Assembly (NCBI GenBank): GCA_022712475.1
Contig: JALAGK010000383.1
Span: forward strand, 1-17,049
Reading direction: 5' to 3'
Length of the DNA stretch: 17,049 bases
Source of the DNA: Enterobacteriaceae bacterium
GTDB lineage: Bacteria > Pseudomonadota > Gammaproteobacteria > Enterobacterales > Enterobacteriaceae
The first letter of the stretch is position 1, and each line of letters starts with the position of its first letter. Made by a program: the position numbers and the translations under genes. Positions 1 through 8,984 of this stretch are shown piece by piece. The notes below the pieces were generated by a model. The model was given only the letters and a program-made list of their open reading frames with translations. It was not told where the DNA came from and made no database searches.

Positions 1-784
<784 letters not shown>

Positions 785-794
785 AAGCACGTCC

Positions 795-1550
795 TCAGAA
801 TTTAAAACCGCGATGCAGGGCAACGATGCCCGCCGTCAGGTTGTAATATGAGGTGTTTTCAAAGCCCGCCTCTTCCATCATGCCCTTTAGTGTGTCCTGA
901 TCCGGATGCATGCGAATGGATTCTGCCAGATAACGGTAGCTCTCGGCATCCTGCGCCACCACTTCGCCAATACGCGGCAAAATATGGACTGAGTAAGCGT
1001 CGTAAGCTTTGCTGAGCGGTTCGATAATCGGTTTGGAGAACTCCAGCACCAACAAACGCCCGCCGGGCTTCAGTACGCGAAACATAGAGCGTAGCGCTTT
1101 CTCTTTGTCCGTTACGTTACGCAGGCCAAACGAGATAGTGATGCAGTCAAAAGAATTATCCGGAAACGGTAGCGCTTCAGCGTTAGCCTGTACGTAGCTG
1201 ACATTACCGACCACGCCAATGTTGCGCAGCTTCTCGCGCCCCATTTTCAACATGGAGGCGTTGATGTCTGCCAGCACCACTTCGCCGGTTTCGCCCACCA
1301 GACGCGAGAATTTTGCCGTCAGGTCGCCAGTGCCACCTGCCAGGTCCAGCACACGCTGGCCGCGGCGCACGCCGCTGCAGTCGATGGTGAAGCGCTTCCA
1401 CAAACGATGAATGCCAAACGACATCAGGTCATTCATGACGTCATATTTCGCTGCGACAGAGTGAAATACCTGTGCCACCATGTCGGCTTTCTGCTCTTTG
1501 GCGACAGTCCGAAAGCCAAAGTGCGTCGTTTCCTGTGAATCTTCAACCAT
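795..1550 (-). CDS. ubiE: UbiE, ubiquinone/menaquinone C-methyltransferase
   Basis: This SAM-dependent methyltransferase makes the C-methylation step in both ubiquinone synthesis (2-polyprenyl-6-methoxy-1,4-benzoquinol) and menaquinone synthesis (demethylmenaquinol). The protein is 251 aa, the same as E. coli UbiE. The SAM-binding motif I, DLAGGTGD, lies at residues 69-76, with [11 protein letters not shown] as the following acidic strand and the UbiE signatures [18 protein letters not shown] (residues 36-53) and [13 protein letters not shown]. The C-terminus [15 protein letters not shown] is also typical. ATG at 1550 is preceded by AGG at 7-nt spacing. ubiJ begins 10 nt after the stop, with its ribosome binding site overlapping the end of ubiE, so the genes are probably one operon. 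I see nothing abnormal. Confidence 0.98.
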   Translation of the reverse strand: MVEDSQETTHFGFRTVAKEQKADMVAQVFHSVAAKYDVMNDLMSFGIHRLWKRFTIDCSGVRRGQRVLDLAGGTGDLTAKFSRLVGETGEVVLADINASMLKMGREKLRNIGVVGNVSYVQANAEALPFPDNSFDCITISFGLRNVTDKEKALRSMFRVLKPGGRLLVLEFSKPIIEPLSKAYDAYSVHILPRIGEVVAQDAESYRYLAESIRMHPDQDTLKGMMEEAGFENTSYYNLTAGIVALHRGFKF

Positions 1551-1705
1551 CTCAGTGCCTGCTCATCAATAAATTGTTCGGGAAGTGTAACAGATTGGGT
1601 TCAATTGCCCTATGTTTCACCCAGCCTGAAATAGGCTGTTTGTATTCCAGCCAGCGTTCAGCCGCCAGAGGGCCGGGCATAAGGCTGAGGATAGCAACAC
1701 GCTTC
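1551..1705. other. ubiE-rmuC intergenic gap with a small hairpin
   Basis: These 155 bases separate rmuC from ubiE. The only structure I see is a short inverted repeat, CAGCCT/AGGCTG with a 5-nt loop, at 1622-1638. It has no U-run on the minus-strand side, so it is at best a weak pause or attenuator between rmuC and ubiE. I could not define a convincing ubiE promoter. Confidence 0.35.
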
Positions 1706-3133
1706 TCAGCCCTCGTTTGCCTGGCGCCGCGGCTCATCGTGAAGGTGCGGCCAGCCTGATGCTTCTGCCCCCAACGGCGGCGCGCTGTCGTCATGACTCT
1801 GTCGCGCGCTACTGGCAACTTCCGGGTTAATTTCGCGCTTCACTTCCACACCGAGCTCGCGAAAAGATTCTGCCTGCGCCAGCATGTTGCCGCGCCCGCT
1901 CGCCAGTTTTTTCATTGCCTGGTGGTAGTTGTCCTGCGCTCTGTCCAGACTCTGGCCAATGGACGACATATCGTCCACAAAGAGCCGCATCTTGTCATAA
2001 AGTCGTCCAGCACGTTCGGCAATTTGTTGCGCATTACGGCTCTGGTGTTCGTAACGCCACAAATTGGCAATGGTGCGCAGTGCCACTAACAGCGTGGTAG
2101 GGCTGACCAGCATAATGTTGTGCTGTAACGCCTCGCTAATCAGCTCCGGCTGCCGGTCAATGGCAGCGAGAAACGCGGGCTCTACCGGAATAAACATCAG
2201 CACATAATCCAGTGAACGCAGTCCCGGCAACTGCTGGTAGTCTTTACGCCCCAGCATACGAATATGGTTGCGAACCGATGCGATATGCTCACCCAGCGCG
2301 GTTTCACGTGCGTAATCATCCTCGGCATTAAAGAAGCGCTCCCAGGCCACCAGCGTCATTTTGGCGTCAATCACCACATCTTTACCCTGCGGCAGACGCA
2401 CAATGACATCTGGCTGCATACGGCTGCGATCGTTGAGTTGAATATTAACCTGCGTTTCATACTCATGGCCTTCGCGCAGCCCGGATGCCTCCAGCACGCG
2501 CGTAAGCACCACTTCGCCCCAATTGCCCTGGGTTTTATTGTCGCCCTTAAGCGCCCGCGTCAGGTTCACCGCCTCCTGCGCCATCTGCGCGTTCAGCTGC
2601 TGAAGATTGCGGATCTCATGCGCCAGGGTGTGACGCTCGCGCGCCTCCTGTCCAAAGCTGTCCTGTACCTGGCGGCGAAAGCCGTCAAGTTGCTCGCGCA
2701 GTGGTGAAAGCACTGAATGGAGGCTCTGGCGGTTCTGTTCATCAACCCGCCGATTACTCTGTTCAAAAATACGATTTGCCAGGTTTTCAAACTGTTCACT
2801 CAGACGCTGCTCACTGTTCATCATCTGGCGCACTTTTTCTTCGGCATTAATGCGTGTTTCTTCAAGCCGCGTGGTCATCTCACGCAGATCGGCCTCCTGC
2901 ACGCGGTTAATTTCCATCTGGTGGCGCAGCTCGTTATTCAGATGGCCGCACTCCTCTCGCCAGTGTTCGCCCTGCGCAAGCTGCTGACGCGTCGCCATCA
3001 GTTCGCCATAAATATCGCGCTGCTCATCCTGAACCTGTGCCAGGCGCTGTGCCGCACGCAAACTGGCACCCAGCCAGCCTATGCCGATGCCCGCCAGGGC
3101 CACCACCGCAATAAGAACCAGGGAGAGATCCAA
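1706..3133 (-). CDS. rmuC: RmuC, DNA recombination-limiting protein
   Basis: RmuC limits recombination at short inverted repeats in E. coli and carries a nuclease-like core related to restriction-type endonucleases; the biochemical role is still poorly known. The protein is 475 aa, as in E. coli. It has an N-terminal membrane helix (residues 3-22, LSLVLIAVVALAGIGIGWLG), a long coiled coil (about 30-190, rich in Q, E and R), then the conserved core with GDNKTQGNWGEVVL, SRMQPDVIVRLPQGKDVVIDAKMT and DYVLMFIPVEPAF; the D...DAK pattern is the nuclease-like part. The start is a TTG at 3133 next to a full AGGAGG, with rather short 4-nt spacing; the resulting MDLS matches E. coli MDFS. The tail after about residue 445 diverges from E. 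coli. A LexA-like operator lies about 65 bp upstream. Confidence 0.95.
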   Translation of the reverse strand: MDLSLVLIAVVALAGIGIGWLGASLRAAQRLAQVQDEQRDIYGELMATRQQLAQGEHWREECGHLNNELRHQMEINRVQEADLREMTTRLEETRINAEEKVRQMMNSEQRLSEQFENLANRIFEQSNRRVDEQNRQSLHSVLSPLREQLDGFRRQVQDSFGQEARERHTLAHEIRNLQQLNAQMAQEAVNLTRALKGDNKTQGNWGEVVLTRVLEASGLREGHEYETQVNIQLNDRSRMQPDVIVRLPQGKDVVIDAKMTLVAWERFFNAEDDYARETALGEHIASVRNHIRMLGRKDYQQLPGLRSLDYVLMFIPVEPAFLAAIDRQPELISEALQHNIMLVSPTTLLVALRTIANLWRYEHQSRNAQQIAERAGRLYDKMRLFVDDMSSIGQSLDRAQDNYHQAMKKLASGRGNMLAQAESFRELGVEVKREINPEVASSARQSHDDSAPPLGAEASGWPHLHDEPRRQANEG

Positions 3134-3195
3134 AACGCCTCCTGCCAGCGTAATGTCGTTATAACCTGAAGTATGAACGGTAAAATAAAAGTGGA

Positions 3196-3211
3196 CTGTA
3201 TAGATGTCCAG
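3196..3211 (-). promoter_or_regulatory. LexA (SOS) box upstream of rmuC
   Basis: On the minus strand this reads CTGGACATCTATACAG, 15 of 16 positions fitting the CTG-N10-CAG LexA core, with one deviation from CTGT in the left half. It closely resembles the box I recall for E. coli yigN (rmuC), CTGGACGTTTGTACAG. It lies 63-78 bp upstream of the rmuC start and contains TATACA, a possible -10 element, so LexA binding would block the promoter. Position and sequence conservation together make this a good call; binding is inferred. Confidence 0.7.
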
Positions 3212-3318
3212 ATAAAAAGCCAGACATGCGCGACATTACGCAAGTTGTGTTGAAGATAAGCACGCGCCGGCAGGGAGATTGCGCAGCGCTTCGCAACATT
3301 CACGGCCGCCAGAAAAGC

Positions 3319-3345
3319 AAAACGCCCGGAAATATCGGGCGTTTT
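3319..3345. terminator. Bidirectional rho-independent terminator
   Basis: A perfect 10-bp inverted repeat (AAAACGCCCG and CGGGCGTTTT, 7-nt loop) is flanked by A-rich and T-rich runs, so it can act on both strands. On the minus strand it follows the stop of the TPR/glycosyltransferase-like gene by 25 nt and would separate it from rmuC, whose LexA box and promoter lie just downstream. Confidence 0.85.
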
Positions 3346-3370
3346 TGCGCTGCATTGTGCCGCGCGACAG

Positions 3371-4639
3371 TCAGTCCAGACGCGTGGCTACCTTGCCTTC
3401 ACGCACCCCTTCAGCAATAAAGAACGGCACTCCCAGCTTCCACTGACCGCCTTCAACCGTTGCTTCATAGCGACATTCCTCCCCATCAACGGTCAGAACG
3501 ATCGGCTGCTGGCTACCATCTTGCAACGTTGACGTGCCAGCGAGACCGGAATAACCCGCATTGCTGCCGACATGGAAAGTATCAGCGGGCCAGCGCACCG
3601 GCGCATGGGCAGGCCAGGGCTGCGCATGCGCAAAACCAAAGAGCTCGTCATGGCTGAGCAGACTCTGTTTTACGGTTGACCACAGTACGCTTTTAAGAAA
3701 GTACTGATCGGTAAAACGCACGCTTCCCTTGTACTGCTCAATAAAGCTGCGCATCAGGCTGTCGATATCGGGAATGATGCCGCCACAGCCGCCCCACATG
3801 CCGGCCAGCAGCAGTTCGGTATGGGTAAAGTAATCGCGCATATGGTGGAAATAGTAAGGCGACGCCAGCCATGCCTCGACTGCGGCCTGCTCGCGCTCAG
3901 ACAGCAATGAGTCAGCATCACGCACTATGTAGCGCTCAACGGCCGGGTCGCTGACCACGTTAAAACGCCACAGCGTCGGGAAAATGGTTTTCTCCGCGCT
4001 CATATCAACCAGTTGCGCACCCCGTGCGCGTAAGCGCTGCCAGACATGCTGTGGTACGGAGGCATCAAGATAAACGCCACAAGTCCAGTGTGGAATCAGC
4101 TCACGGGCGACGTCGACGTTTTTTACCATCGTTTCGCAGTAGCGCGGCTGTGCGCCATACAGGCTAAAAGAGATGATATTTTTTTCCGGATGTGCCGCGT
4201 CAAACGGCTTCGGTGCGCCGTCAGGTAAGGGTAACGCAGGTGTGCGGCTAAAGCGGGCATCTGCCTGGTTGAGGGACTCGCAGCCGTAGCGGCGCACTTC
4301 ATCATCCTTTTTCAGCCAGCCACAGACCTCGGTAAAGCCATCCAACCAAGTTTCAGAAGCACTGTCGCGCTGCGGCGACTGGTAGATACGACGATACGCT
4401 TTATAAGACTTTTCATAGTCTTTTAACCGCATCAGGCAAAGTGCGTAATCGCTTTTCACCTGAAGATTATTCGGCATTTCAGACAGTACTATCTCACAGC
4501 AACGTGCGGCTTCCGCGTAATCCTCCTGCGCCATAGCAGTACGAAAACGTGTCGCCATGGTATTGAGCTTATCCTGAATTCTGGACGTATCTTGCGAATG
4601 ACGCGCCCCGAAACGGCGCTGTTGAAAAGTAGAACGCAT
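3371..4639 (-). CDS. TPR protein with glycosyltransferase-like (DxD) domain, unnamed
   Basis: I do not recognise a named gene. The 422-aa product has no signal peptide or membrane helix. Residues about 25-125 are helical and TPR-like (FRTAMAQEDYAEAARCCEIV, LCLMRLKDYEKSYKAYRRIY). Residues about 153-335 look like a GT-A type glycosyltransferase fold: strand IISFSLYG, then VERYIVRDADSLLS with a DAD motif at 241-243 (candidate metal/nucleotide-sugar site), HHMRD, LLAGMWGGCGG, and DQYFLKSVLW with an Asp-Gln pair at 311-312. The last 60 residues (VLTVDGEECRYEATVEG) look like a small beta domain. A cytoplasmic sugar transferase acting on a surface polysaccharide or protein is an inference. ATG at 4639 is chosen because AAAAAGG lies 8 nt before it; an ATG at 4660 (7 residues longer) has no visible ribosome binding site and sits against a hairpin. 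It is absent at this site in E. coli, where rmuC follows udp directly. It may be read from the udp promoter. Confidence 0.75.
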   Translation of the reverse strand: MRSTFQQRRFGARHSQDTSRIQDKLNTMATRFRTAMAQEDYAEAARCCEIVLSEMPNNLQVKSDYALCLMRLKDYEKSYKAYRRIYQSPQRDSASETWLDGFTEVCGWLKKDDEVRRYGCESLNQADARFSRTPALPLPDGAPKPFDAAHPEKNIISFSLYGAQPRYCETMVKNVDVARELIPHWTCGVYLDASVPQHVWQRLRARGAQLVDMSAEKTIFPTLWRFNVVSDPAVERYIVRDADSLLSEREQAAVEAWLASPYYFHHMRDYFTHTELLLAGMWGGCGGIIPDIDSLMRSFIEQYKGSVRFTDQYFLKSVLWSTVKQSLLSHDELFGFAHAQPWPAHAPVRWPADTFHVGSNAGYSGLAGTSTLQDGSQQPIVLTVDGEECRYEATVEGGQWKLGVPFFIAEGVREGKVATRLD

Positions 4640-4675
4640 CCCTGGAACCTTTTTATTCATTTATCTGATGAAGGT

Positions 4676-4704
4676 AGCGCATTCCGGCATATTCGGAATG
4701 CGCT
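4676..4704. terminator. Perfect 11-bp hairpin after udp, no U-run
   Basis: AGCGCATTCCG and CGGAATGCGCT pair perfectly around a 7-nt loop, starting 6 nt after the udp stop. On the minus strand the stem is followed by ACCTTCATC, not a U-run, so it is a poor intrinsic terminator. It could stabilise the 3' end of udp mRNA, act as a partial terminator, or reduce read-through into the next gene. Confidence 0.55.
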
Positions 4705-4710
4705 AACACG

Positions 4711-5472
4711 TTACATCAGACGACGGGCAGCCTCCACCACGATTTTCACTGCGTGGCTTTCCGTCTGCTTCATGGTGGCAGCATCAGGAATTTCCTGCTG
4801 CGTACGGTTAACGATAACGCCAGCCACCATGCCCGCGCGCAGCCCCTGGCTGGCACACATGGTCAACAACGTGGCGGACTCCATCTCATAGTTCATCACA
4901 CCCATCTGCTGCCACTCTTCCATTGATCCCTGGAAGCGGCGCACAACACGACCTGAGAAGGTATCGTAGCGCTCCTGTCCCGGATAGAACGTATCAGAAG
5001 AAGCGGTAATGCCAATATGGGTGGTGGCACCCACGGCTTTCGCCGCCTCAACCAACGCTGTGGTACAGGCAAAATCGGCCACAGCCGGGTATTCCATTGG
5101 CGCAAAGTGCAGGCTGGCACCATCAAGGCGCACCGAGCCGGTGGTCACCAGCACATCTCCCACGTTGATATGCGGCTGAATTGCCCCGGTAGTACCCACG
5201 CGCAGGAAAGTGCGAATACCCAGCTGCGCCAGCTCTTCGACTGCTATGGAAGTCGACGGACCTCCAATACCGGTAGAGCAGACAATGACCGCCTTGCCGT
5301 CAATCTCGGCGCGCCAGGTGGTAAATTCGCGGTGCGATGCCAGCTTCACCGGGTTATCCATCAGCGCCGCTATCTTCTCCACCCGCTCAGGATCGCCCGG
5401 CACGATAGCCAGCGTCGCGCCCTGCAGGCAGCTTTTGGTAAGACCAAGATGAAAGACATCAGACTGAGACAT
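4711..5472 (-). CDS. udp: Udp, uridine phosphorylase
   Basis: This cytoplasmic pyrimidine salvage enzyme splits uridine with phosphate into uracil and ribose-1-phosphate. The protein is 253 aa, identical in length to E. coli Udp and nearly identical in sequence. The family landmarks are present: [10 protein letters not shown] near residue 26, the [17 protein letters not shown] stretch, [11 protein letters not shown] (phosphate/ribose site), [13 protein letters not shown] (uracil-pocket Gln and Arg by E. coli numbering, Q166 and R168) and [11 protein letters not shown] around 194-204. ATG at 5472 has AAGGAG at 6-nt spacing. It is divergent from dlhH, and the region upstream carries two CRP-like sites and a CytR-like operator as in E. 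coli. A foreign gene follows 71 nt downstream. Confidence 0.99.
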   Translation of the reverse strand: MSQSDVFHLGLTKSCLQGATLAIVPGDPERVEKIAALMDNPVKLASHREFTTWRAEIDGKAVIVCSTGIGGPSTSIAVEELAQLGIRTFLRVGTTGAIQPHINVGDVLVTTGSVRLDGASLHFAPMEYPAVADFACTTALVEAAKAVGATTHIGITASSDTFYPGQERYDTFSGRVVRRFQGSMEEWQQMGVMNYEMESATLLTMCASQGLRAGMVAGVIVNRTQQEIPDAATMKQTESHAVKIVVEAARRLM

Positions 5473-5515
5473 GACAGGCTCCTTGTGGAATCGGATATGA
5501 GTGTAGCAAAGCGGT

Positions 5516-5521
5516 ACTGTA
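5516..5521 (-). promoter_or_regulatory. Candidate udp -10 element
   Basis: On the minus strand this is TACAGT (4 of 6 to TATAAT). It would set a start near 5509, which places the two CRP-like sites centred at about -41.5 and -93.5, the classic spacing of class II CytR-controlled promoters. No good -35 box is visible, as expected for a CRP-dependent promoter. Confidence 0.55.
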
Positions 5522-5542
5522 ACGAAGCTACAGATAAATTTT

Positions 5543-5558
5543 CGTGATGCATTTCACC
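5543..5558 (-). promoter_or_regulatory. CRP site, promoter-proximal (udp)
   Basis: The plus strand reads CGTGATGCATTTCACC, an inverted pair CGTGA-N6-TCACC that differs from TGTGA-N6-TCACA at one base in each arm. It is centred 41-42 bp upstream of the predicted udp start. Confidence 0.65.
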
Positions 5559-5561
5559 ATG

Positions 5562-5579
5562 AATGAAACACGTTACATC
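5562..5579. promoter_or_regulatory. CytR operator candidate (udp)
   Basis: Two octamers, AATGAAAC and GTTACATC, are inverted around a 2-nt spacer. Read outward they are GTTTCATT and GTTACATC, 7 of 8 and 6 of 8 matches to the CytR consensus GTTGCATT. The pair lies between the two CRP sites, the expected place for CytR held by CRP. CytR control of udp is known in E. coli; binding here is inferred. Confidence 0.6.
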
Positions 5580-5594
5580 ATGAGAACTATTATT

Positions 5595-5610
5595 AGCGAT
5601 ACACATCACA
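5595..5610 (-). promoter_or_regulatory. CRP site, promoter-distal (udp)
   Basis: On the minus strand it reads TGTGATGTGTATCGCT: a perfect left arm TGTGA and a 3 of 5 right arm, close to the CRP site of the E. coli deo promoter. Its centre is 52 bp from the proximal site. It could also influence divergent dlhH. Confidence 0.6.
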
Positions 5611-5725
5611 AAACAGAGGGCAAATTCTGTATACCCACTGAGGTATGGCGACTTTTGCCACACAACTGTTAATGCTGTTCGGGCTATAGTTAGCTGACTG
5701 CGCTAAATCAGGTACGGAGAGACCC

Positions 5726-6565
5726 ATGACAGATAACACAACACACAATAAACCGGGCGGCAGTTTCGCACCGGCTGTATCACCTGCCTCCCCCACTGCC
5801 ATTCATACCCCGGACGACGGCCTGCACGCTGGCGAAACCACCGTTCCCACTCGTGGCGAAAGTATGCCTGCTTATTTTGCTCGCCCGAAAGGCGACGCTA
5901 CCGACCTGCCGGTGGTTATCGTGGTGCAGGAAATATTTGGAGTACATGAACATATCCGCGATATCTGCCGTCGTCTGGCGCAGCAGGGTTATCTGGCCGT
6001 CGCACCCGAACTGTATTTTCGCCAGGGTGATCCGAACGACTATGACGATATTCCCACCCTGTTTAACGAACTGGTGATGAAAGTGCCCGATGCGCAGGTG
6101 CTGGCCGACCTCGATCATGTTGCCAGCTGGGCGGCGCGCCACGGTGGCAATGCCAGTCGCCTGCTCATCACCGGTTTTTGTTGGGGTGGACGCATTGCAT
6201 GGCTCTATGCCGCTCATAATCCGCAGCTTAAAGCCGCCGTCGCATGGTATGGCCGCCTGACTGGCGATAAATCGCTGAATTGCCCGAAGCATCCGGTGGA
6301 TATCGCCACTGAACTCAGCGCGCCCGTGTTGGGCCTGTATGGTGCAAAAGACACCGGGATATCGCTTGAATCAGTCGATACCATGCGCCAGGCGCTGCGT
6401 GCGGCGAATGCAAAAGCGGAGATTGTGGTGTATCCCGATGTGGGTCATGCCTTCAACGCCGACTATCGGCCAGGCTATGATGCCGAAGCGGCACAGGATG
6501 GCTGGCAGCGTATGCTGGCATGGTTTGAGCGCTACGGTGGCCAAAAGCATAACGCCCCGCCGTGA
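5726..6565 (+). CDS. dlhH: DlhH (YsgA), dienelactone hydrolase family protein
   Basis: This is an alpha/beta hydrolase of the dienelactone hydrolase family; the natural substrate in enterobacteria is unknown. The 279-aa protein matches E. coli YsgA (271 aa) through VVIVVQEIFGVHEHIRDICRR, LYFRQGDPNDYDDIPTL and RQALRAANAKAEIVVYPD. The catalytic triad is visible as Cys152 in GFCWGGR, Asp209 in LYGAKDTG and His241 in VGHAFNADYRPG. The first 25 residues are variable and of low complexity. ATG at 5726 follows GGAGAG by 5 nt. It is divergent from udp; TATAGT at 5685-5690 is a possible -10 box, but without a good -35. The gene ends at a small GC-rich hairpin and a strong terminator before convergent metE. 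Confidence 0.96.
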   Translation: MTDNTTHNKPGGSFAPAVSPASPTAIHTPDDGLHAGETTVPTRGESMPAYFARPKGDATDLPVVIVVQEIFGVHEHIRDICRRLAQQGYLAVAPELYFRQGDPNDYDDIPTLFNELVMKVPDAQVLADLDHVASWAARHGGNASRLLITGFCWGGRIAWLYAAHNPQLKAAVAWYGRLTGDKSLNCPKHPVDIATELSAPVLGLYGAKDTGISLESVDTMRQALRAANAKAEIVVYPDVGHAFNADYRPGYDAEAAQDGWQRMLAWFERYGGQKHNAPP

Positions 6566-6574
6566 AAGCGGGGC
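6554..6574. terminator. GC-rich hairpin over the dlhH stop
   Basis: GCCCCGC and GCGGGGC pair perfectly around a 7-nt loop, spanning the dlhH stop codon. There is no U-run on either side. On the minus strand it lies just past the main terminator and could back up metE termination. Confidence 0.45.
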
Positions 6575-6583
6575 TGATATCAC

Positions 6584-6617
6584 GACCGGGAGGCGCAGTG
6601 CCTCCCGGTCTTGTTTT
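6584..6617 (+). terminator. Rho-independent terminator of dlhH
   Basis: GACCGGGAGGC and GCCTCCCGGTC form an 11-bp stem with a 5-nt loop, followed by TTGTTTT on the plus strand. It ends dlhH transcription and its T-run touches the stop of convergent metE. For metE the same stem could act but has no U-run. Confidence 0.88.
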
Positions 6618-8877
6618 ACGCCTGACGCAGGTTTTGCGCGGCCTGCACCATGTTAGCCAGCGCGGCACGGGTTTCTGGCCAGCCGCGGGTTTTGAGGCCG
6701 CAGTCCGGGTTCACCCACAAACGCTCTGCCGGGATGCGCTGTGCTGCTTTTTTCAATAGCGCTTCAATCCACTCCACGCTCGGTACGTTTGGAGAGTGAA
6801 TATCATACACTCCAGGCCCAATTTCGTTCGGATAGTCGAACTCTTCAAACGACTCCAGCAGTTCCATGTCTGAGCGCGAGGTTTCGATGGTTATCACATC
6901 GGCATCCAGCGCGGCAATGGAATCCATAATGTCGTTAAACTCGCAATAACACATGTGAGTGTGAATCTGGGTTTCATTGCGGGCCACTGCCGCATTCAGG
7001 CGAAACGCATCTACCGCCCAGCTCAGATAGGCCTCCCAGTCGCTGCGCTTGAGCGGCAGCCCTTCACGCAGTGCTGGTTCATCAATCTGGATAATACCGA
7101 TACCGGCCGCTTCGAGGTCTGCCACTTCGTCGCGCAGCGCCAGCGCAATCTGTTTGGCGATGGTTTCACGGCTCACGTCTTCTCGCGGGAATGACCAGCT
7201 CAGAATGGTGACTGGCCCGGTCAGCATGCCTTTTACTGGTTTATCAGTCAGCGACTGCGCGTACTTTGCCCACTCCACGGTAATCGGCTGCGGGCGGCTG
7301 ACATCACCAATCACGACCGGCGGCTTCACGCAACGCGAGCCGTAGCTCTGTACCCAACCGTTCTGAGTGAAGACAAAGCCGTCCAGATGTTCGCCAAAGT
7401 ATTCCACCATGTCGTTACGCTCGGCCTCACCGTGAACCAGCACGTCCAGTCCCAGGCGCTCCTGCTCCTGCACGGCCTGTTTGATATGCTCGGCAATGCC
7501 GGTGCGGTAGTGGTTGGCATCCAGGTTGCCTTTTTTAAAGTCCAGGCGCAGACCGCGGATTTCTGTGGTTTGCGGGAAAGAACCAATGGTGGTGGTCGGC
7601 CAGTCTGGCAGTTTGAAGCGTGCACGCTGGGCTTCAGCGCGCACCGGATACGGATTCGCGCGCTGGCTGTCGCGGGCAGTAATAGCCGCCAGCCGTTTTT
7701 CCACAGCCGGATTGTGCACGCGGCTTGAGCTGCGGCGAGCCTGAATCGGTGCGCTCCACGCGTTGATTTTTGCGCTATCACCGCTGTTGAGGGCATCGCG
7801 CAGCAGCGTCAACTCCTCACATTTTTGCACTGCAAAGGCAAACCAGCTTTTCACTTCCGCATCCAGGCGCGTTTCCACGTTCAGGTCAATTGGGCTGTGT
7901 AACAGCGAGCAGGAAGAACCGACCCAGAGCGCGCGTTTGCCTACCAACGCCTGAACCTGCGCATATTTTTCCGTCAGATCGGCGCGCCAGACGTTGCGAC
8001 CGTTGACCAGGCCCGCAGAGAGCAGCCAGTCAGCAGGCAGGCAGCGGTGCAGTTCGTTTACGTCGTCATGACCGTGCACCAGGTCTACGTGCAGACCCTG
8101 AACCGGCAGCGCAGTAATAGTGTTAAGGTTCTCGCTCACCCCTTCAAAATAGGTGGTCAGCAGTAGCTTAACCTTACCCGTCAGCGCCTCGTAAGCCGGT
8201 TTGAACGCCTCCAGCCATTCCTGCGGCAGTTCCAGTACCAACGCTGGCTCATCAATCTGTACCCACTCCACGCCGCGGTTAGCCAGTTCTGCCAGCACCT
8301 GCTGGTACACCGGCAGGATATCGTTGAGCAGCGACAGGCGGTCGAACGCCTCGCCCTTCACTTTACCCAGCCACAGGTAAGTAACCGGTCCCAGCAGCAC
8401 AGGCTTAATGTTATGGCCCAGTGCGAGCGCTTCATCCACCTCCTCGAGCAACTGGGTCCAGGTCAGGGCGAACTGCTGGCCTTTGGTAAATTCCGGCACC
8501 ATGTAGTGATAGTTGGTGTTAAACCATTTAGTCATTTCCGCTGCCGCAGCAGGTTCACCGGTCGGTGCGCGGCCACGGCCAATGCGAAACAGCGTGTCGA
8601 TATCTACTGAGCCATCTTTATTCTGGTGGCGTGCAGGCACGTTACCCAACAGCAGGCTAGTGGTGAGCACATGATCGTACCAGGCAAAGTCGCCAACCGG
8701 CAGCAGGTCAATACCGGCGTCTTTCTGCTGCTGCCAGTGACGCGCACGCAGCTCACGGCCAACGGCCAGCAGTTCTTCACGCGAGCTGTTGCCCGCCCAA
8801 TAGCTTTCTTGCGCTTTTTTCAGTTCGCGGCGCAGACCGACGCGAGGAAAACCGAGGGTGTGGTTGCAAATAGTCAT
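6616..8877 (-). CDS. metE: MetE, cobalamin-independent methionine synthase
   Basis: MetE transfers the methyl group of 5-methyltetrahydropteroyltri-L-glutamate directly to homocysteine, giving methionine without vitamin B12. The protein begins [20 protein letters not shown] and is 753 aa, the same as E. coli. It has the N-terminal TIM-barrel domain (to about residue 400) with [16 protein letters not shown], and the C-terminal catalytic domain with [39 protein letters not shown] and [11 protein letters not shown]. The zinc ligands are in HTHMCYC (E. coli His641, Cys643) and [10 protein letters not shown] (Cys726). The ATG at 8877 is preceded by GAGG at 8 nt; the reading frame stays open upstream to 9033, but that part is translated ERIC repeat and not MetE. 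It is divergent from metR, and its leader of about 280 nt contains the ERIC elements. Confidence 0.98.
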   Translation of the reverse strand: MTICNHTLGFPRVGLRRELKKAQESYWAGNSSREELLAVGRELRARHWQQQKDAGIDLLPVGDFAWYDHVLTTSLLLGNVPARHQNKDGSVDIDTLFRIGRGRAPTGEPAAAAEMTKWFNTNYHYMVPEFTKGQQFALTWTQLLEEVDEALALGHNIKPVLLGPVTYLWLGKVKGEAFDRLSLLNDILPVYQQVLAELANRGVEWVQIDEPALVLELPQEWLEAFKPAYEALTGKVKLLLTTYFEGVSENLNTITALPVQGLHVDLVHGHDDVNELHRCLPADWLLSAGLVNGRNVWRADLTEKYAQVQALVGKRALWVGSSCSLLHSPIDLNVETRLDAEVKSWFAFAVQKCEELTLLRDALNSGDSAKINAWSAPIQARRSSSRVHNPAVEKRLAAITARDSQRANPYPVRAEAQRARFKLPDWPTTTIGSFPQTTEIRGLRLDFKKGNLDANHYRTGIAEHIKQAVQEQERLGLDVLVHGEAERNDMVEYFGEHLDGFVFTQNGWVQSYGSRCVKPPVVIGDVSRPQPITVEWAKYAQSLTDKPVKGMLTGPVTILSWSFPREDVSRETIAKQIALALRDEVADLEAAGIGIIQIDEPALREGLPLKRSDWEAYLSWAVDAFRLNAAVARNETQIHTHMCYCEFNDIMDSIAALDADVITIETSRSDMELLESFEEFDYPNEIGPGVYDIHSPNVPSVEWIEALLKKAAQRIPAERLWVNPDCGLKTRGWPETRAALANMVQAAQNLRQA

Positions 8878-8897
8878 TTGTTTGGCCTCATATTCGG

Positions 8898-8983
8898 TGA
8901 ATCCAATGGATTCTGAGTGCTGGGCGCTGGCAGACTGGGAAAGCAGCCAACACACCGTGAATCTGTAAGACGAAGGAAAACAA
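8898..8983 (+). repeat. Partial ERIC (IRU) element
   Basis: The right arm of an ERIC repeat is clear: the 34 bases at 8944-8977 match the right arm of the full copy (9086-9119) at 29 positions, both beginning CAGCCAAC and ending AAGACGAAGGA. The central GGAGCTTAC palindrome is missing or eroded to CTGGCAGACTGGG. A GAATCC-AAT-GGATTC inverted repeat lies at its left edge. The left boundary is approximate. Confidence 0.6.
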
Positions 8984-8984
8984 T

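Noticed and set aside
1552..1818. 88-codon open frame spanning the ubiE-rmuC gap
   Set aside because: It overlaps the rmuC end, has no ribosome binding site and no recognisable protein features.
3191..3216. MetJ-like boxes upstream of rmuC
   Set aside because: AGATGTCC-like octamers match poorly; the same bases fit a LexA box much better and rmuC has no methionine link.
7326..7796. 156-codon open frame inside metE, minus strand
   Set aside because: Out-of-frame shadow of metE produced by GC-rich codons.
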